Assembly (NCBI RefSeq): GCF_003862435.1
Contig: NZ_RHGY01000003.1
Span: forward strand, 62,001 to 126,000
From: Weissella viridescens
Lineage (GTDB): Bacteria > Bacillota > Bacilli > Lactobacillales > Lactobacillaceae
Direction of reading: 5' to 3'
DNA length: 64,000 bases
This document shows, piece by piece, positions 1 through 7,165 of the stretch. Below the pieces are notes generated by a model. That model was not told the origin of the DNA. It made no database searches and was given only the letters and a program-made list of their open reading frames with translations. Position 1 is the stretch's first letter, and each line of letters begins with the position of its first letter. The translations under genes and the position numbers were made by a program.

Positions 1-710
1 CCAAAGAAATGGAGGGGACTTGTTTTTGTGATGACCTCACTACTTGCATGAACTTCTGGCAACATTGATGCTGGAATATTGAAAATATCTAATAGTTCTT
101 GGTCCCAACTTTGGGTATGGATGTTGTATAGCATCGTTCGAGCCGCATTAGAAGCATCGGTCATATGTGCTTGGCCATCAGTCAATTGCCAAACTAACCA
201 ACTATCGACAGTTCCGAAGGCCAGTTTACCAGCGTCAGCAAGTGCTTGCGCCCCATCAACATGGTCCAAAATCCAACGAATCTTTGTTGCGGAAAAGTAG
301 GGGTTGATGGGCAGTCCTGTTTTTTCATGAATCGTTTGGGCATAACCATCAGCGACCAGTTGTTCGGCAATATCAGCTGATTGAAGTGAGGCCCATGAAA
401 TGGCGTTGTAGATGGGCTGGCCAGTCTCGCGATTCCAAACAATGGTGGTTTCACGTTGGCTAGCAATACCAATAGCTTTAATATCACTGGCGTTAATACC
501 GGCGTTGATTAAGGCATCACCAATCACAGATTGGACACTTTCCCAGATATCAGTGGGACGTTGTTCTTGCCAACCGGGCTGGGGGATTAATGGCGCTAAA
601 GCAGTTGCAGCTGTAATCACACGCCGGGTATTGTGGTTAAAAATAACCGCGCGTGTTCCAGTGGTTCCTTGGTCTAATGCCAGAATATATTCTGTTTGTT
701 TAATTGGCAT
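1..710 (-). CDS. glpK: Glycerol kinase, N-terminal part (cut by window edge)
   Basis: ATP-dependent phosphorylation of glycerol to sn-glycerol-3-phosphate in the cytoplasm. Reading the minus strand from the ATG at 708-710 gives about 236 residues in one open frame. The N-terminal ATP-binding motif LALDQGTTGTRAVIF is followed by QPGWQEQ, SQRETTIVWNRETG, the substrate-region NPYFSATKIRWIL and a FGTVDSWLVWQLTDG block, all typical of glycerol kinase within the FGGY family. The start is fixed by GAGGAG just upstream. The C-terminal half lies outside the window. It is transcribed divergently from purR, with an extended -10 (TGTTATAAT, minus strand, 754-762). Gluconokinase or xylulokinase are less likely because the ATP motif and PYFSATK fit GlpK. 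Confidence 0.93.
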   Translation of the reverse strand, partial: MPIKQTEYILALDQGTTGTRAVIFNHNTRRVITAATALAPLIPQPGWQEQRPTDIWESVQSVIGDALINAGINASDIKAIGIASQRETTIVWNRETGQPIYNAISWASLQSADIAEQLVADGYAQTIHEKTGLPINPYFSATKIRWILDHVDGAQALADAGKLAFGTVDSWLVWQLTDGQAHMTDASNAARTMLYNIHTQSWDQELLDIFNIPASMLPEVHASSEVITKTSPLHFF

Positions 711-753
711 ATGCACTCCTCAATTCCAGATCTTCTTTCTGATAGATGAGTTC

Positions 754-762
754 ATTATAACA
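754..762 (-). promoter_or_regulatory. Extended -10 promoter of glpK
   Basis: On the minus strand the sequence reads TGTTATAAT, a consensus -10 with a TG extension, about 45 nt upstream of the glpK start. No good -35 is seen at 17 nt. I found no convincing catabolite-response element next to it. Confidence 0.55.
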
Positions 763-819
763 TTTTGAGGAGGTCATTGATTCAAAACGGGGAAAACAGG
801 GTGAAAGGGTTAAATTTGT

Positions 820-837
820 CGAAATATTTCGGTATTT
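820..837 (-). promoter_or_regulatory. Candidate PurBox 1 (upstream of purR)
   Basis: The minus strand reads AAATACCGAAATATTTCG, matching the lactic-acid-bacterial PurR box AWWWCCGAACWWT with one mismatch. It contains the perfect dyad CGAAATATTTCG. It points in the opposite direction to the box at 895-910 and lies upstream of the purR -10, so autoregulation is likely. Confidence 0.6.
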
Positions 838-870
838 GCAGGCTGAAATTTTATTTATGTGAACTTAATA

Positions 871-910
871 TGTTACAATTGTATGAAAATCTATAAATAC
901 CGAACGTTCG
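871..910 (+). promoter_or_regulatory. purR promoter (extended -10) and PurBox 2
   Basis: TGTTACAAT at 871-879 is an extended -10. Downstream, in the predicted 5' untranslated region, AAATACCGAACGTTCG (895-910) matches the PurBox with one mismatch and contains the perfect palindrome CGAACGTTCG. It sits just before the purR start at 921, so bound PurR would cover the transcription start and leader. Confidence 0.6.
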
Positions 911-920
911 AGGTTTAAAC

Positions 921-1757
921 ATGAAAACACGACGCAGTGACCGATTGGTCGACATGACCTATTATTTGCTAGAGCGACCACGTACTTTGGTTTCGCTAAC
1001 CCATTTTTCAGATGAGTACGAAAGTGCCAAGTCTTCAATTTCTGAAGATCTTAGTATTTTAAAGCGTACTTTTCAAGAGCGCGGGATTGGGCTATTGGAG
1101 ACAATTCCTGGCGCGGCTGGTGGGGCAATTTTTACACCATATATGTTAAAAAACGAAGCTGAAGATTTTGTAGCTTCACTAATTAATGCAATTGATGACG
1201 ATACGCGGGTTTTGCCTGGCGGATACGTCTACCTATCAGATTTGTTGGGACAACCATGGTTCTTGAAACGGATTGGACGCTTAATCGCGACTCAATACTT
1301 AAAAGAACCCATTGATGCAGTGATGACAGCTGCAACTAAGGGTGTTCCAGTGGCACAATCTGTCGCCGAAGAATTAAATGTGCCTTTTGTAATTGTGCGA
1401 AATGACACTAAAGTCACAGAAGGACCAACGATGTCAGTGAACTATGTGACAGGTCAGTCACAACGTTTAGAAAAAATGGAACTGTCACGGCGCTCATTAC
1501 CTATGGGCTCACGCGTATTGATTGTGGATGATTTCATGAAGGCTGGTGGGACCATTCGTGGCATGGCGTCTTTGGTTAAAGAATTTGAAGGACAGGTTGT
1601 CGGTGCAGCAGTGGTTGCTGAAGGCCGCGTTGAAAATCGTGTGATTGAGGATTATACGTCACTCGTACACGTTGAAACGAATAATGAAAATGGTGTGATT
1701 AGTGTGACACCAGGGAATTATCAAAAGCAAATTTTTAGCAATCAAAACGACGCATAA
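921..1757 (+). CDS. purR: Purine operon transcriptional regulator PurR
   Basis: DNA-binding regulator of purine genes, in Gram-positive bacteria responding to PRPP. The 278 residues comprise an N-terminal winged-helix region (about 1-75, beginning with the family-typical KTRRSDRLVDMT) and a phosphoribosyltransferase-like domain. The PRPP-binding loop VLIVDDFMKAGGT is at about 198-210. Length matches the family. The start ATG follows a modest GAGG. PurR boxes occur on both sides of its own promoter. glmU follows after 40 nt and could be cotranscribed, as is usual in Firmicutes. Confidence 0.95.
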   Translation: MKTRRSDRLVDMTYYLLERPRTLVSLTHFSDEYESAKSSISEDLSILKRTFQERGIGLLETIPGAAGGAIFTPYMLKNEAEDFVASLINAIDDDTRVLPGGYVYLSDLLGQPWFLKRIGRLIATQYLKEPIDAVMTAATKGVPVAQSVAEELNVPFVIVRNDTKVTEGPTMSVNYVTGQSQRLEKMELSRRSLPMGSRVLIVDDFMKAGGTIRGMASLVKEFEGQVVGAAVVAEGRVENRVIEDYTSLVHVETNNENGVISVTPGNYQKQIFSNQNDA

Positions 1758-1797
1758 GTAAGACAATATTGAAAATGTAGGTTGAGGTGAATATAGA

Positions 1798-3186
1798 ATG
1801 GATCGATATATTGTAATTTTAGCTGCTGGAAAAGGGACACGGATGAAGTCTGATATGCCGAAGGTCTTACACCAAGTTGGTGGTAAGGCCATGGTAGAAA
1901 TGGTGCTTGATGCATCAGAAGCTTTGGATCCTAAGAAGATTGTGACGATTGTTGGGCACGGTGGGGATCAAGTACGCCAAACCGTTGGAAATCGTAGTGC
2001 CGTTGTTGAACAAAAAGAACAACTTGGGACTGGGCATGCGATTTTGATGGCTGAACCGGAACTTGAAGATATGTCAGGGATGACGTTGATTGCTTCAGGT
2101 GACGCGCCACTCTTTACAGTTGATACATTAAATCGTTTGTTTGATTTTCATGCTGAATCAGGAAATGCTGTAACGGTATTAACGGCGCAAGCACCTGACC
2201 CAACCGGTTATGGGCGTATTGTGCGTGATGAACAAGGCAATGTTATCCGGATTGTGGAGCAAAAAGATGCAACGCCAGAAGAAGCAGCAATCCACGAAAT
2301 CAACACAGGTGTGTACGTATTTGATAATGAATTGTTGTTTAAAAGTCTCCATGAGGTGACGAATGACAATGCGCAAGGTGAATATTACTTGCCAGATACA
2401 TTGGAAATTTTGCGTAATGAAGGTTATACCGTTGGCGCATACATCATGGATGATTTCAATGAGTCAATGGGAGTGAATGATCGTGTTGCCTTAGCTAAGG
2501 CAAACAAAGTTTTGCGCGACCGCACGAACGAAGCCCACATGCGTGCTGGCGTAACATTGATTGATCCAGCAACCACATACATTGATGTTGATGTCAAAAT
2601 CGGACCTGATACAGTGATTGAACCTAATGTGGTTTTGAAGGGGCAAACAACTATTGGTAAGCGCGTTTATTTGACTTCTGGTACGCAAATTTGTGACAGT
2701 GATGTCCAAGACGATGCGCAAATCGATGCAAGTCACCTAGAAGAAGCACATGTTGGTAAGGCTGCTACCATTGGACCGTTTGCACACTTGCGGCCAAAGG
2801 CTGATTTGGCTGAAAAAGCGCATGTTGGTAACTTCGTTGAAGTGAAGAATGCGCAACTTGGCAAGGGATCAAAGATGGGACACCTATCATATCTTGGTGA
2901 CGCAACGGTGGGTGAAGACGTTAATATTGGTGCTGGAACAATTTTTGTTAATTACGATGGTAAGCGCAAGTATCATGCAACCATTGGTGACCGTAGCTTT
3001 ATTGGGTCAAACACAAAGATTATTGCGCCCGTTACCATTGGTAAGGAAGCCATTACAGCCGCTGGTTCAACAATTACGGATGATATTCCGGATCATGCGA
3101 TGGGGATTGCCCGTTCACGTCAAACCGTTAAACCAGATTTTTGGAAGCGCACAGCTTTGTTTGAAAAGTTTGGTCAACAAGATTAA
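1798..3186 (+). CDS. glmU: Bifunctional UDP-GlcNAc pyrophosphorylase / glucosamine-1-P acetyltransferase
   Basis: Makes UDP-GlcNAc, the entry precursor for peptidoglycan and teichoic acids, by acetylating glucosamine-1-phosphate and then transferring UMP. The N-terminal domain (about 1-230) carries the nucleotidyltransferase signature LAAGKGTRM and GTGHAIL. The C-terminal part (about 250-450) is a left-handed beta-helix of hexapeptide repeats with the acetyltransferase segment HVGNFVEVKNA and the NYDGKRKYHATIGD region. The 462-residue length is normal. TGAGGTGA precedes the ATG. It supplies the substrate of MurA encoded at 19089. Confidence 0.97.
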   Translation: MDRYIVILAAGKGTRMKSDMPKVLHQVGGKAMVEMVLDASEALDPKKIVTIVGHGGDQVRQTVGNRSAVVEQKEQLGTGHAILMAEPELEDMSGMTLIASGDAPLFTVDTLNRLFDFHAESGNAVTVLTAQAPDPTGYGRIVRDEQGNVIRIVEQKDATPEEAAIHEINTGVYVFDNELLFKSLHEVTNDNAQGEYYLPDTLEILRNEGYTVGAYIMDDFNESMGVNDRVALAKANKVLRDRTNEAHMRAGVTLIDPATTYIDVDVKIGPDTVIEPNVVLKGQTTIGKRVYLTSGTQICDSDVQDDAQIDASHLEEAHVGKAATIGPFAHLRPKADLAEKAHVGNFVEVKNAQLGKGSKMGHLSYLGDATVGEDVNIGAGTIFVNYDGKRKYHATIGDRSFIGSNTKIIAPVTIGKEAITAAGSTITDDIPDHAMGIARSRQTVKPDFWKRTALFEKFGQQD

Positions 3187-3251
3187 ACCAACAATTGCTT
3201 GAATCAGGGATGTTGAATTGTTTCATTTTGATGAATCACGCATAACACCCG

Positions 3252-3280
3252 TTGAATTAAAGCAGTTGAGAGGTTAGAAT
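3252..3280 (+). promoter_or_regulatory. prs promoter
   Basis: TTGAAT (3252-3257), a 17-nt spacer and TAGAAT (3275-3280) form a good sigma-A promoter about 50 nt upstream of the prs start. It lies in the gap after glmU, so prs has its own transcription start. Confidence 0.65.
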
Positions 3281-3336
3281 TGAATGTAACATTGTGAGCA
3301 TAAATAAATCACTTAGATATAAAATGGAGGATTCGA

Positions 3337-4323
3337 ATGGCGACCTATGGGGATGCACATTTAAAAATTTTTTCGTTGAGTAGTAATCACCCTTTGGCAG
3401 AAAAAATTGCGGCTTCAATTGGGGTTGAGTTATCAGCGATTAATCTTGCGCGCTTTAGTGATAATGAAATTCAAGTAAATATTGAAGAGTCAGTCCGTGG
3501 GGATAATGTTTACATTATTCAATCAACGTCTGCACCAGTAAATGACAACTTGATGGAATTACTAATCACGATTGATGCGCTTCGCCGAGCTAGTGCCAAG
3601 TCAATCAACGTGGTAATGCCTTACTATGGTTATGCACGTCAAGATCGTAAGGCGCGTTCTCGCGAACCAATCACTGCCAAGCTAGTAGCAAACATGCTTG
3701 AAATGGCTGGTGCTACACGTGTCCTTGCAATGGACTTGCATGCAGCGCAAATCCAAGGATTCTTCGATATTCCAGTTGATCACTTAATGGGTGCCCCATT
3801 ATTGGCCGATTACCTGCTTACTGAAGGTATCGTAGACGATAACACAGTGGTTGTTTCACCTGACCATGGTGGCGTTACGCGTGCCCGTAAGTTAGCTGAA
3901 ATGCTAGGTTCAGAAGAACCAATTGCGATTATCGACAAGCGTCGTCCAAAGGCCAATGTCGCTAAGATTATGAACATCATTGGAAACGTTAAGGGTAAGC
4001 GCGCTATCATGATTGATGACATGATTGATACTGGTGGTACGATTTCACAAGGTGCTCAAAAGTTGATTGATGAAGGGGCGAAGGAAGTGTACGTTGTGGC
4101 CAGCCACGCCGTCTTCTCTGGCAATGCACCTGAAAATCTTCAAAATTCTGTCTTTAAGAAGGTCATTGTAACGGATTCAATTGCCCTTCCTGAAGAAAAG
4201 AAATTTGATAAGTTAGTTCAAGTAACGACTGCTGATTTGATTGGTGAAGCTATTACACGAATCAATGAAAACAAGGCCGTTTCACCGTTGTTCAATACAC
4301 GGTTTCATCGCGACCAAAAATAA
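3337..4323 (+). CDS. prs: Ribose-phosphate pyrophosphokinase (PRPP synthetase)
   Basis: Transfers pyrophosphate from ATP to ribose-5-phosphate, giving PRPP for purine, pyrimidine, NAD, His and Trp synthesis. The 328 residues contain the ATP-binding segment [19 protein letters not shown], the [12 protein letters not shown] stretch and the PRPP loop [12 protein letters not shown] near residue 225. Class I bacterial enzyme of normal length plus a short C-terminal tail. TGGAGG lies 6 nt before the ATG. PRPP is also the effector of PurR, encoded two genes upstream. A terminator follows at 4331. Confidence 0.97.
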   Translation: MATYGDAHLKIFSLSSNHPLAEKIAASIGVELSAINLARFSDNEIQVNIEESVRGDNVYIIQSTSAPVNDNLMELLITIDALRRASAKSINVVMPYYGYARQDRKARSREPITAKLVANMLEMAGATRVLAMDLHAAQIQGFFDIPVDHLMGAPLLADYLLTEGIVDDNTVVVSPDHGGVTRARKLAEMLGSEEPIAIIDKRRPKANVAKIMNIIGNVKGKRAIMIDDMIDTGGTISQGAQKLIDEGAKEVYVVASHAVFSGNAPENLQNSVFKKVIVTDSIALPEEKKFDKLVQVTTADLIGEAITRINENKAVSPLFNTRFHRDQK

Positions 4324-4330
4324 TTAAAAT

Positions 4331-4353
4331 GCTCGCCATGTGCGGGCTTTTTT
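4331..4353 (+). terminator. Terminator after prs
   Basis: GCTCGC, loop CATGT, GCGGGC then six T. The stem is 6 bp with one G-U pair. Confidence 0.8.
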
Positions 4354-4377
4354 AATGGATTCGTAACATAAAAAAAC

Positions 4378-4487
4378 TTGCACTATTACGTTAGAGTGTG
4401 TAGAATTAGCTTTTGTGAGTAACGATGAATTTTCATCGAGACTCCTTGCTGGAGATACCAGCCATAGACCATAAGGAGGAAAATATA
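4378..4487 (+). promoter_or_regulatory. rpsF operon promoter and structured leader
   Basis: TTGCAC (4378-4383), a 17-nt spacer and TAGAAT (4401-4406) form a clear promoter. The leader of about 75 nt contains two small hairpins: CGATGA/TCATCG around 4423-4439 and CTCC/GGAG around 4442-4454. In several bacteria the rpsF leader is bound by the S6:S18 complex for feedback. I cannot confirm the diagnostic CCG bulge here, so the role of this leader is inference. Confidence 0.55.
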
Positions 4488-4784
4488 ATGGCATACGAAT
4501 TAACGTACATCATCCGTCCCGACATGGATGCGGATGCAAAGAAGGCATTGGTTGAACGTTTCGACAAGATCTTGTCTGACAACGGAGCAACTGTGATTGA
4601 ATCAAAAGATTGGTCATCACGCCGTTTCGCATACGAAATTGAAGGTTACCGTGAAGGTACTTACCATATCGTAAACTTCACAGCGAACGATTCAGCTGCA
4701 CTTAACGAATTTGATCGTTTGGCTAAGATCTCACAAGATATCTTGCGTCACATGATCGTTAAGCGCGATGACATCGCTGGTTAA
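4488..4784 (+). CDS. rpsF: 30S ribosomal protein bS6
   Basis: Binds the central domain of 16S rRNA as a heterodimer with bS18. 98 residues starting [19 protein letters not shown], with the conserved [20 protein letters not shown] core. I place the start at the ATG at 4488, directly after AAGGAGG. A longer in-frame extension from 4425 would translate leader sequence and has no ribosome site. First gene of rpsF-ssb-rpsR. Confidence 0.96.
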   Translation: MAYELTYIIRPDMDADAKKALVERFDKILSDNGATVIESKDWSSRRFAYEIEGYREGTYHIVNFTANDSAALNEFDRLAKISQDILRHMIVKRDDIAG

Positions 4785-4852
4785 TTGAACCTAGTTCAGT
4801 TAACAATTTCATCTAACTTAGGTTAAGTTTAAATCAGGAAGGGGATTCTCCA

Positions 4853-5425
4853 ATGATCAATCGTGTTGTTTTAGTGGGACGTCTAACGCGTGATGTTGAG
4901 TTACGTTATACAACGTCTGGCACAGCTGTTGGCTCATTTACGTTGGCGGTTAACCGTCAATTTACAAATGCCAGTGGTGAACGCGAAGCTGATTTTATTA
5001 ATTGTGTGATTTGGCGTAAGTCTGCCGAAAACTTCTCGAACTTTACTTCAAAAGGTTCATTAGTTGCAGTAGAAGGACGTTTACAAACGCGTAATTACGA
5101 AAATCAACAAGGACAACGTGTCTATGTCACGGAAGTTGTCGTAGATAACTTCTCATTGTTGGAGAGTCGTGCAGAAAGTGAACAACGTCGGGGCTCTGCT
5201 GGGGCAACGAACAATGGTAACTTCGGTGGGCAATCAAATGCCAACCAAGGTTTCCAGGGTGGTGCACAAAATACTGCACAAACACCAAGTCCATTTGGCA
5301 ACTCGTCAGATGGTCAAGTGTTTAATGCTTCAAACACTACAAATAACGCAACGACACCGAATAACAGTGATCCGTTTGCGGGTGGTCAAGAAGTCGATAT
5401 CTCTGACGATGACTTACCATTCTAA
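4853..5425 (+). CDS. ssb: Single-stranded DNA-binding protein
   Basis: Coats single-stranded DNA in replication, repair and recombination and recruits partner proteins through its tip. 190 residues: an OB fold at about 1-105 ([59 protein letters not shown]), a flexible Gly/Asn/Gln-rich linker (about 110-180) and the conserved acidic tip [18 protein letters not shown] precedes the ATG. It lies between rpsF and rpsR, the standard Firmicutes operon. Confidence 0.97.
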   Translation: MINRVVLVGRLTRDVELRYTTSGTAVGSFTLAVNRQFTNASGEREADFINCVIWRKSAENFSNFTSKGSLVAVEGRLQTRNYENQQGQRVYVTEVVVDNFSLLESRAESEQRRGSAGATNNGNFGGQSNANQGFQGGAQNTAQTPSPFGNSSDGQVFNASNTTNNATTPNNSDPFAGGQEVDISDDDLPF

Positions 5426-5474
5426 GTTAGTTTAATTTGTCTTATGACAAAGTCTATTTAGGAGGAATTTAATC

Positions 5475-5720
5475 ATGGCACAACAACAACGTCGTGGTGG
5501 CGGACCTCGTCGCCGTCGTAAGGTTGACTTTATCGCAGCCAACCACATCGAATATGTGGATTACAAGAACACTGAATTATTGGAACGTTTCATTTCAGAA
5601 CGTGGTAAGATTTTGCCTCGTCGTGTAACTGGAACTTCTGCTAAGAACCAACGCAAGGTAACTACTGCTATCAAGCGTGCACGTATCATGGGACTTTTGC
5701 CTTTCGTTGCAGAAGACTAA
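5475..5720 (+). CDS. rpsR: 30S ribosomal protein bS18
   Basis: Small-subunit protein that partners bS6. 81 residues, very basic, with the family pattern [20 protein letters not shown] and [30 protein letters not shown] precedes the ATG. Last gene of the rpsF operon; a strong terminator follows at 5733. Confidence 0.97.
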   Translation: MAQQQRRGGGPRRRRKVDFIAANHIEYVDYKNTELLERFISERGKILPRRVTGTSAKNQRKVTTAIKRARIMGLLPFVAED

Positions 5721-5732
5721 GATATTTAAAAA

Positions 5733-5758
5733 AGAGCAACTTCTGTTGCTCTTTTTTT
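5733..5758 (+). terminator. Terminator of the rpsF-ssb-rpsR operon
   Basis: AGAGCAAC, loop TTCT, GTTGCTCT and a run of T. Perfect 8-bp stem. Confidence 0.88.
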
Positions 5759-5800
5759 GTTGTCTTTATTTATATGGTGTCAGCATAATTGGAGACACAA

Positions 5801-5828
5801 AAAAACCTGACTCATAAAAGTCAGGTTC
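5801..5828 (-). terminator. Terminator of the first tRNA-Lys gene
   Basis: On the minus strand AACCTGACT, a short loop, AGTCAGGTT and T6 follow the tRNA 3' end after a few bases. The same hairpin recurs behind the second copy. Confidence 0.8.
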
Positions 5829-5833
5829 AGGAG

Positions 5834-5906
5834 TGGACAAGAAGGGGCTCGAACCCTTGACCCACGGATTAAGAGTCCGTTGCTCTACCAACTGAGCTAC
5901 TTGTCC
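5834..5906 (-). tRNA. tRNA-Lys (anticodon CUU), copy 1
   Basis: Minus-strand cloverleaf of 73 nt. The acceptor GGACAAG pairs with CTTGTCC and the discriminator base is A. The D arm reads AGCTCAGTTGGTAGAGC, the anticodon loop CTCTTAA gives anticodon CTT, and the T arm contains GGTTCGAGCC. CCA is not encoded. It reads AAG codons. Its promoter (5941-5969) and terminator (5801-5828) are its own. Confidence 0.95.
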
Positions 5907-5940
5907 AAAACGTTTCGTTGTTATCGCAACAACATATATA

Positions 5941-5969
5941 AATATACCATCTACTAAATGATCATGCAA
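5941..5969 (-). promoter_or_regulatory. Promoter of tRNA-Lys copy 1
   Basis: Minus strand TTGCAT (5964-5969), a 17-nt spacer and TATATT (5941-5946). Confidence 0.78.
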
Positions 5970-6010
5970 GCCTTTTTGAAAAAAGTTTTTAATTTATGGA
6001 AAAAGAGCAC

Positions 6011-6041
6011 AAAAAAAACCTGACTCACAAAAGTCAGGTTT
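6011..6041 (-). terminator. Terminator of the second tRNA-Lys gene
   Basis: Minus strand: the same AACCTGACT/AGTCAGGTT hairpin and T run as behind copy 1. Confidence 0.78.
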
Positions 6042-6046
6042 AGGAG

Positions 6047-6119
6047 TGGACAAGAAGGGGCTCGAACCCTTGACCCACGGATTAAGAGTCCGTTGCTCTA
6101 CCAACTGAGCTACTTGTCC
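6047..6119 (-). tRNA. tRNA-Lys (anticodon CUU), copy 2
   Basis: Same cloverleaf and anticodon loop as copy 1, apparently identical over the mature tRNA. It is transcribed from its own promoter at 6154-6182 and ends in its own hairpin. It belongs to a tandem duplication with a period of 213 bp. Confidence 0.94.
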
Positions 6120-6153
6120 AAAACGTTTCGTTGCTATCTCAACAACAGATAAT

Positions 6154-6182
6154 AATATACCATCTGACGAAAATGAATGCAA
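6154..6182 (-). promoter_or_regulatory. Promoter of tRNA-Lys copy 2
   Basis: Minus strand TTGCAT (6177-6182), a 17-nt spacer and TATATT (6154-6159), identical in both boxes to copy 1. Confidence 0.78.
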
Positions 6183-6369
6183 GCCTTTTTTTGAAAATCG
6201 ATTTATAAATTCGTAACGATACCTGGTGCAAGGTTACTGGACGGATAGTAGCAAAATGGTTAGAGATTTGTTAAACTAGTAATTAAGTGATATGTGAATT
6301 TGTGCAAGGTATAAAAGTAAAAAAGAACTCACGAACACAATGAAACCACCTTACAGGGGGGAATTAATA

Positions 6370-7080
6370 ATGACAAAAATTTTAGTAGTAGATGATGAAA
6401 AGCCTATCTCAGATATTATCAAGTTTAATTTGACTAAAGACGGTTATGATGTGGTAACTGCCATGGACGGACAAGAAGCATTGGACAAGTTTGATGAAGA
6501 AGATCCTGACTTGGTTTTGCTGGATCAAATGTTGCCTGAGGTTGAAGGAACTGAAGTGCTACGTCAAATCCGGACGAAGTCACAAACGCCAGTTATCATG
6601 GTGACAGCCAAAGATTCAGAAATTGATAAGGTGCTTGGCTTGGAAATGGGTGCGGATGACTATGTCACAAAGCCATTTTCAAATCGCGAGTTGTTGGCAC
6701 GAGTTAAAGCTAACTTGCGTCGCCAAACGCCAGCTAACACCACTGTTGATGAAGGCGACAGCAGTGACATCAAAATTGGACCATTAGTGATTCATCCAGA
6801 TGCCTATATGGTTTCTAAAGATGGCGAGGATATCGAATTGACGCATCGTGAATTTGAATTGCTTTATCATTTGGCAAAGCATATTGGTCAAGTCATGACG
6901 CGAGATGACCTTTTACAAACAGTATGGGGTTATGACTATTTTGGTGATGTACGTACTGTCGATGTGACCGTTCGTCGTATCCGTGAAAAGATTGAGGAGA
7001 CACCAAGTCATCCCCAAATCTTGATGACGCGCCGAGGTGTTGGTTACTACTTGAAGCCAGCTGAAGAAGCACAATCATAA
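6370..7080 (+). CDS. walR: Cell-wall response regulator WalR (VicR/YycF)
   Basis: OmpR-family regulator of peptidoglycan hydrolases and wall homeostasis, phosphorylated by WalK. 236 residues: receiver domain about 1-120 with acidic pair D9/D10, phospho-acceptor D52 ([10 protein letters not shown]), T/A switch VTAK and KPF lysine; winged-helix DNA-binding domain about 135-232 with [19 protein letters not shown] and RRGVGYYL. The start is the ATG at 6370, preceded by six consecutive G (6356-6361). An upstream in-frame ATG at 6340 would translate that ribosome site. First of walR-walK-walH-walI-walJ-htrA. The G-rich ribosome site is complementary to C-rich loops of the sRNA at 13389. Confidence 0.97.
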   Translation: MTKILVVDDEKPISDIIKFNLTKDGYDVVTAMDGQEALDKFDEEDPDLVLLDQMLPEVEGTEVLRQIRTKSQTPVIMVTAKDSEIDKVLGLEMGADDYVTKPFSNRELLARVKANLRRQTPANTTVDEGDSSDIKIGPLVIHPDAYMVSKDGEDIELTHREFELLYHLAKHIGQVMTRDDLLQTVWGYDYFGDVRTVDVTVRRIREKIEETPSHPQILMTRRGVGYYLKPAEEAQS

Positions 7081-7165
7081 AGATTAGATAATGTGTAGCG
7101 GGTGCTTTGTGTAAAATACAGGGTACTTGCTATTTTTTTGGAATTTAGAAAAGGAAGCCAGATCT

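Larger units (their letters stand above)
5801..6196. repeat. Tandem duplication of a whole tRNA-Lys transcription unit
   Basis: Two direct copies offset by about 213 bp, each holding promoter, tRNA-Lys and terminator. Similarity runs from the terminator hairpin to the GCAAGCC tract upstream of the -35. The mature tRNA is unchanged, while the flanks carry scattered substitutions and small indels, so the duplication is not brand new. Confidence 0.85.

Noticed and set aside
5766-6182. Two minus-strand ORFs of 67 and 62 codons over the tRNA genes
   Set aside because: They translate tRNA-Lys sequence (the well-known VAQLVEQRTLNP artefact) and start at a TTG within the promoter.
6340-6369. Upstream ATG as start of walR
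   Set aside because: It would translate the G-rich ribosome site; homologues begin [10 protein letters not shown] or similar.
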